The notes under the pieces are model-generated. The model was given only the letters and a program-made list of their open reading frames with translations. It did no database searches and was not told where the DNA came from. A stretch of 6,217 nucleotides of DNA. Source: Coriobacteriia bacterium. Lineage in GTDB: Bacteria; Actinomycetota; Coriobacteriia; WRKU01. The DNA lies in the NCBI GenBank assembly GCA_009784095.1, contig WRDL01000088.1, positions 1 to 6,217 of the forward strand, read 5' to 3'. Positions 5,357 through 6,217 of the stretch are shown one piece after another. Both the position numbers and the translations under genes were made by a program. The number at the start of each line of letters is the position of its first letter. The stretch's first letter is position 1.

Positions 5357-6217
5357 TCAGTGATGCGAGTTGAGCTTTATCTCGCTGAAAAGCTCGTCGA
5401 CCAATTCCTTTTCAGGGACTTTGCGAAGAGGGCTACCGTGTGAGAACAACACGCCCATTCCTCTGCCGCACGCAATACCAAAGTCAGCGTCACGCGCTTC
5501 GCCCGGACCGTTCACCACGCATCCCATGACTGCGATCTTAAGATGGGAGGGTATCTCGTCGATGCGTGCGTTGACTTTCCTTGCCATCTCGATCAGATCG
5601 ACCTCGGTTCGCCCGCAGGTCGGGCAACTGATGACCTCTGCTCGGTTACGACGAATGTCGAGAGCAGAGAGTATCTCGAATGCTGCGGTTACCTCTTCGA
5701 CCGGGTCTGCTGTGAGCGACACGCGAAGTGTATCACCGATACCTTCCTCTAAGAGCGTACCCAAACCGACAGCGCTCTTTATAGTACCTGAAAAGGTGGT
5801 ACCCGCCTCAGTCACCCCAATATGAAGAGGATAGTTCGACAGCTCAGCAAGCAATCGGTATGCGTTTATCGTTTCTGGGACACTTGACGCTTTTGCGGAG
5901 AGTACGATATCGGTGAAGCCACGCTTTTCAAAATGCCGGACAAAAGCCATAGCGCTCTGGGCGAGTTTCACCGAAAGCGCTGAATCACTCTCAGCGACCT
6001 CTTCGGCAAGAGAGCCGGAATTGACGCCGATACGTATCGGTATACCTGCCTCGCCGGCAGCATCGATGACCGCATTGACACAGGTAAGTGAACCGATGTT
6101 TCCGGGATTTATGCGCAGTTTCGCTGCTCCACGTTGAGCAGCTGCTACTGCGAGCTTGTGATCGAAATGGATATCAGCGACCACCGGAAGAGGACTCCGC
6201 TTGACGATCTCGGCAAA
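5357..6217 (-). CDS. ispG: 4-hydroxy-3-methylbut-2-enyl diphosphate synthase IspG (GcpE), C-terminal 286 residues
   Basis: IspG is the [4Fe-4S] enzyme that reductively converts 2-C-methyl-D-erythritol 2,4-cyclodiphosphate to HMBPP in the MEP isoprenoid pathway. The minus-strand frame is open from the right edge to a TGA at 5359-5357; the N-terminal roughly 70-90 residues and the start lie outside. Visible hallmarks, numbered in the fragment: PVVADIHFDHKLA (11-23), KLRINPGNIGS (33-43) at the TIM-barrel substrate site, and HIGVTEAGT (132-140). The cluster-binding domain has ISCPTCGR (196-203; C198 and C201) and MGCVVNGPGE (231-240; C233 and E240), the three Cys and one Glu ligands known for this family. 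DADFGIACGRGMGVLFSHG (243-261) follows. The C-terminus, ending in KLNSHH, is of normal position, so this is the short bacterial form without a plant-type insertion. It is the first visible gene of the ispG-proS-CDGSH series, 116 bp upstream of proS. Confidence 0.96.
   Translation of the reverse strand, partial: FAEIVKRSPLPVVADIHFDHKLAVAAAQRGAAKLRINPGNIGSLTCVNAVIDAAGEAGIPIRIGVNSGSLAEEVAESDSALSVKLAQSAMAFVRHFEKRGFTDIVLSAKASSVPETINAYRLLAELSNYPLHIGVTEAGTTFSGTIKSAVGLGTLLEEGIGDTLRVSLTADPVEEVTAAFEILSALDIRRNRAEVISCPTCGRTEVDLIEMARKVNARIDEIPSHLKIAVMGCVVNGPGEARDADFGIACGRGMGVLFSHGSPLRKVPEKELVDELFSEIKLNSHH

Overview
The window looks like ordinary bacterial chromosome of roughly 50-55% G+C (estimated by eye). 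It is densely coded, with good Shine-Dalgarno sites, GTG starts in two of six genes and classical sigma-70-type promoters. Neighbouring ispG, proS and nusA genes, together with an actinobacterial/Gram-positive type LexA operator, suggest an actinobacterium of moderate G+C, for example Coriobacteriia. This assignment is an inference from layout and protein flavour, not a database match. No tRNA, rRNA, CRISPR array, transposon or phage gene was seen.

Layout from left to right: (1) the 5' two thirds or so of nusA on the minus strand, running off the left edge (1-746). (2) A 283-bp divergent control region (747-1029) with two back-to-back sigma-70-type promoters. The one for nusA leads into a leader of about 100 nt with a terminator-like hairpin and an overlapping alternative hairpin. 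The one pointing right has a LexA/SOS operator between its -35 and -10 boxes. (3) A two-gene plus-strand operon (1030-3257) joined by an ATGA overlap: a radical SAM protein with a C-terminal helix-hairpin-helix motif (family named 'putative DNA modification/repair radical SAM protein', TIGR03916), and its usual partner of unknown function (TIGR03915/DUF4130, 'probable DNA metabolism protein'). (4) A converging minus-strand cluster in the order ispG (partial, off the right edge), proS, CDGSH iron-sulfur protein gene (6217-3254). The plus and minus transcription units meet in a CTAG tetranucleotide that holds both stop codons.

The minus-strand genes are housekeeping: IspG makes HMBPP in the MEP isoprenoid pathway, ProS charges tRNA-Pro, and NusA is a transcription elongation/termination factor. 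ProS is short (426 aa). It lacks the roughly 150-180 residue INS editing domain of the common bacterial enzyme and keeps a small four-cysteine knuckle at that site.

The most interesting part is the radical SAM/DUF4130 pair. It is a biochemically uncharacterised DNA-related system that here carries an apparent SOS operator. The radical SAM protein has a textbook sliding-clamp-binding pentapeptide (QLALF) near its C-terminus, and the partner ends in a clamp-motif-like tail (QDASLF). Together these suggest a damage-inducible, replisome-tethered DNA repair or modification module, placed between proS and nusA where rimP is commonly found.
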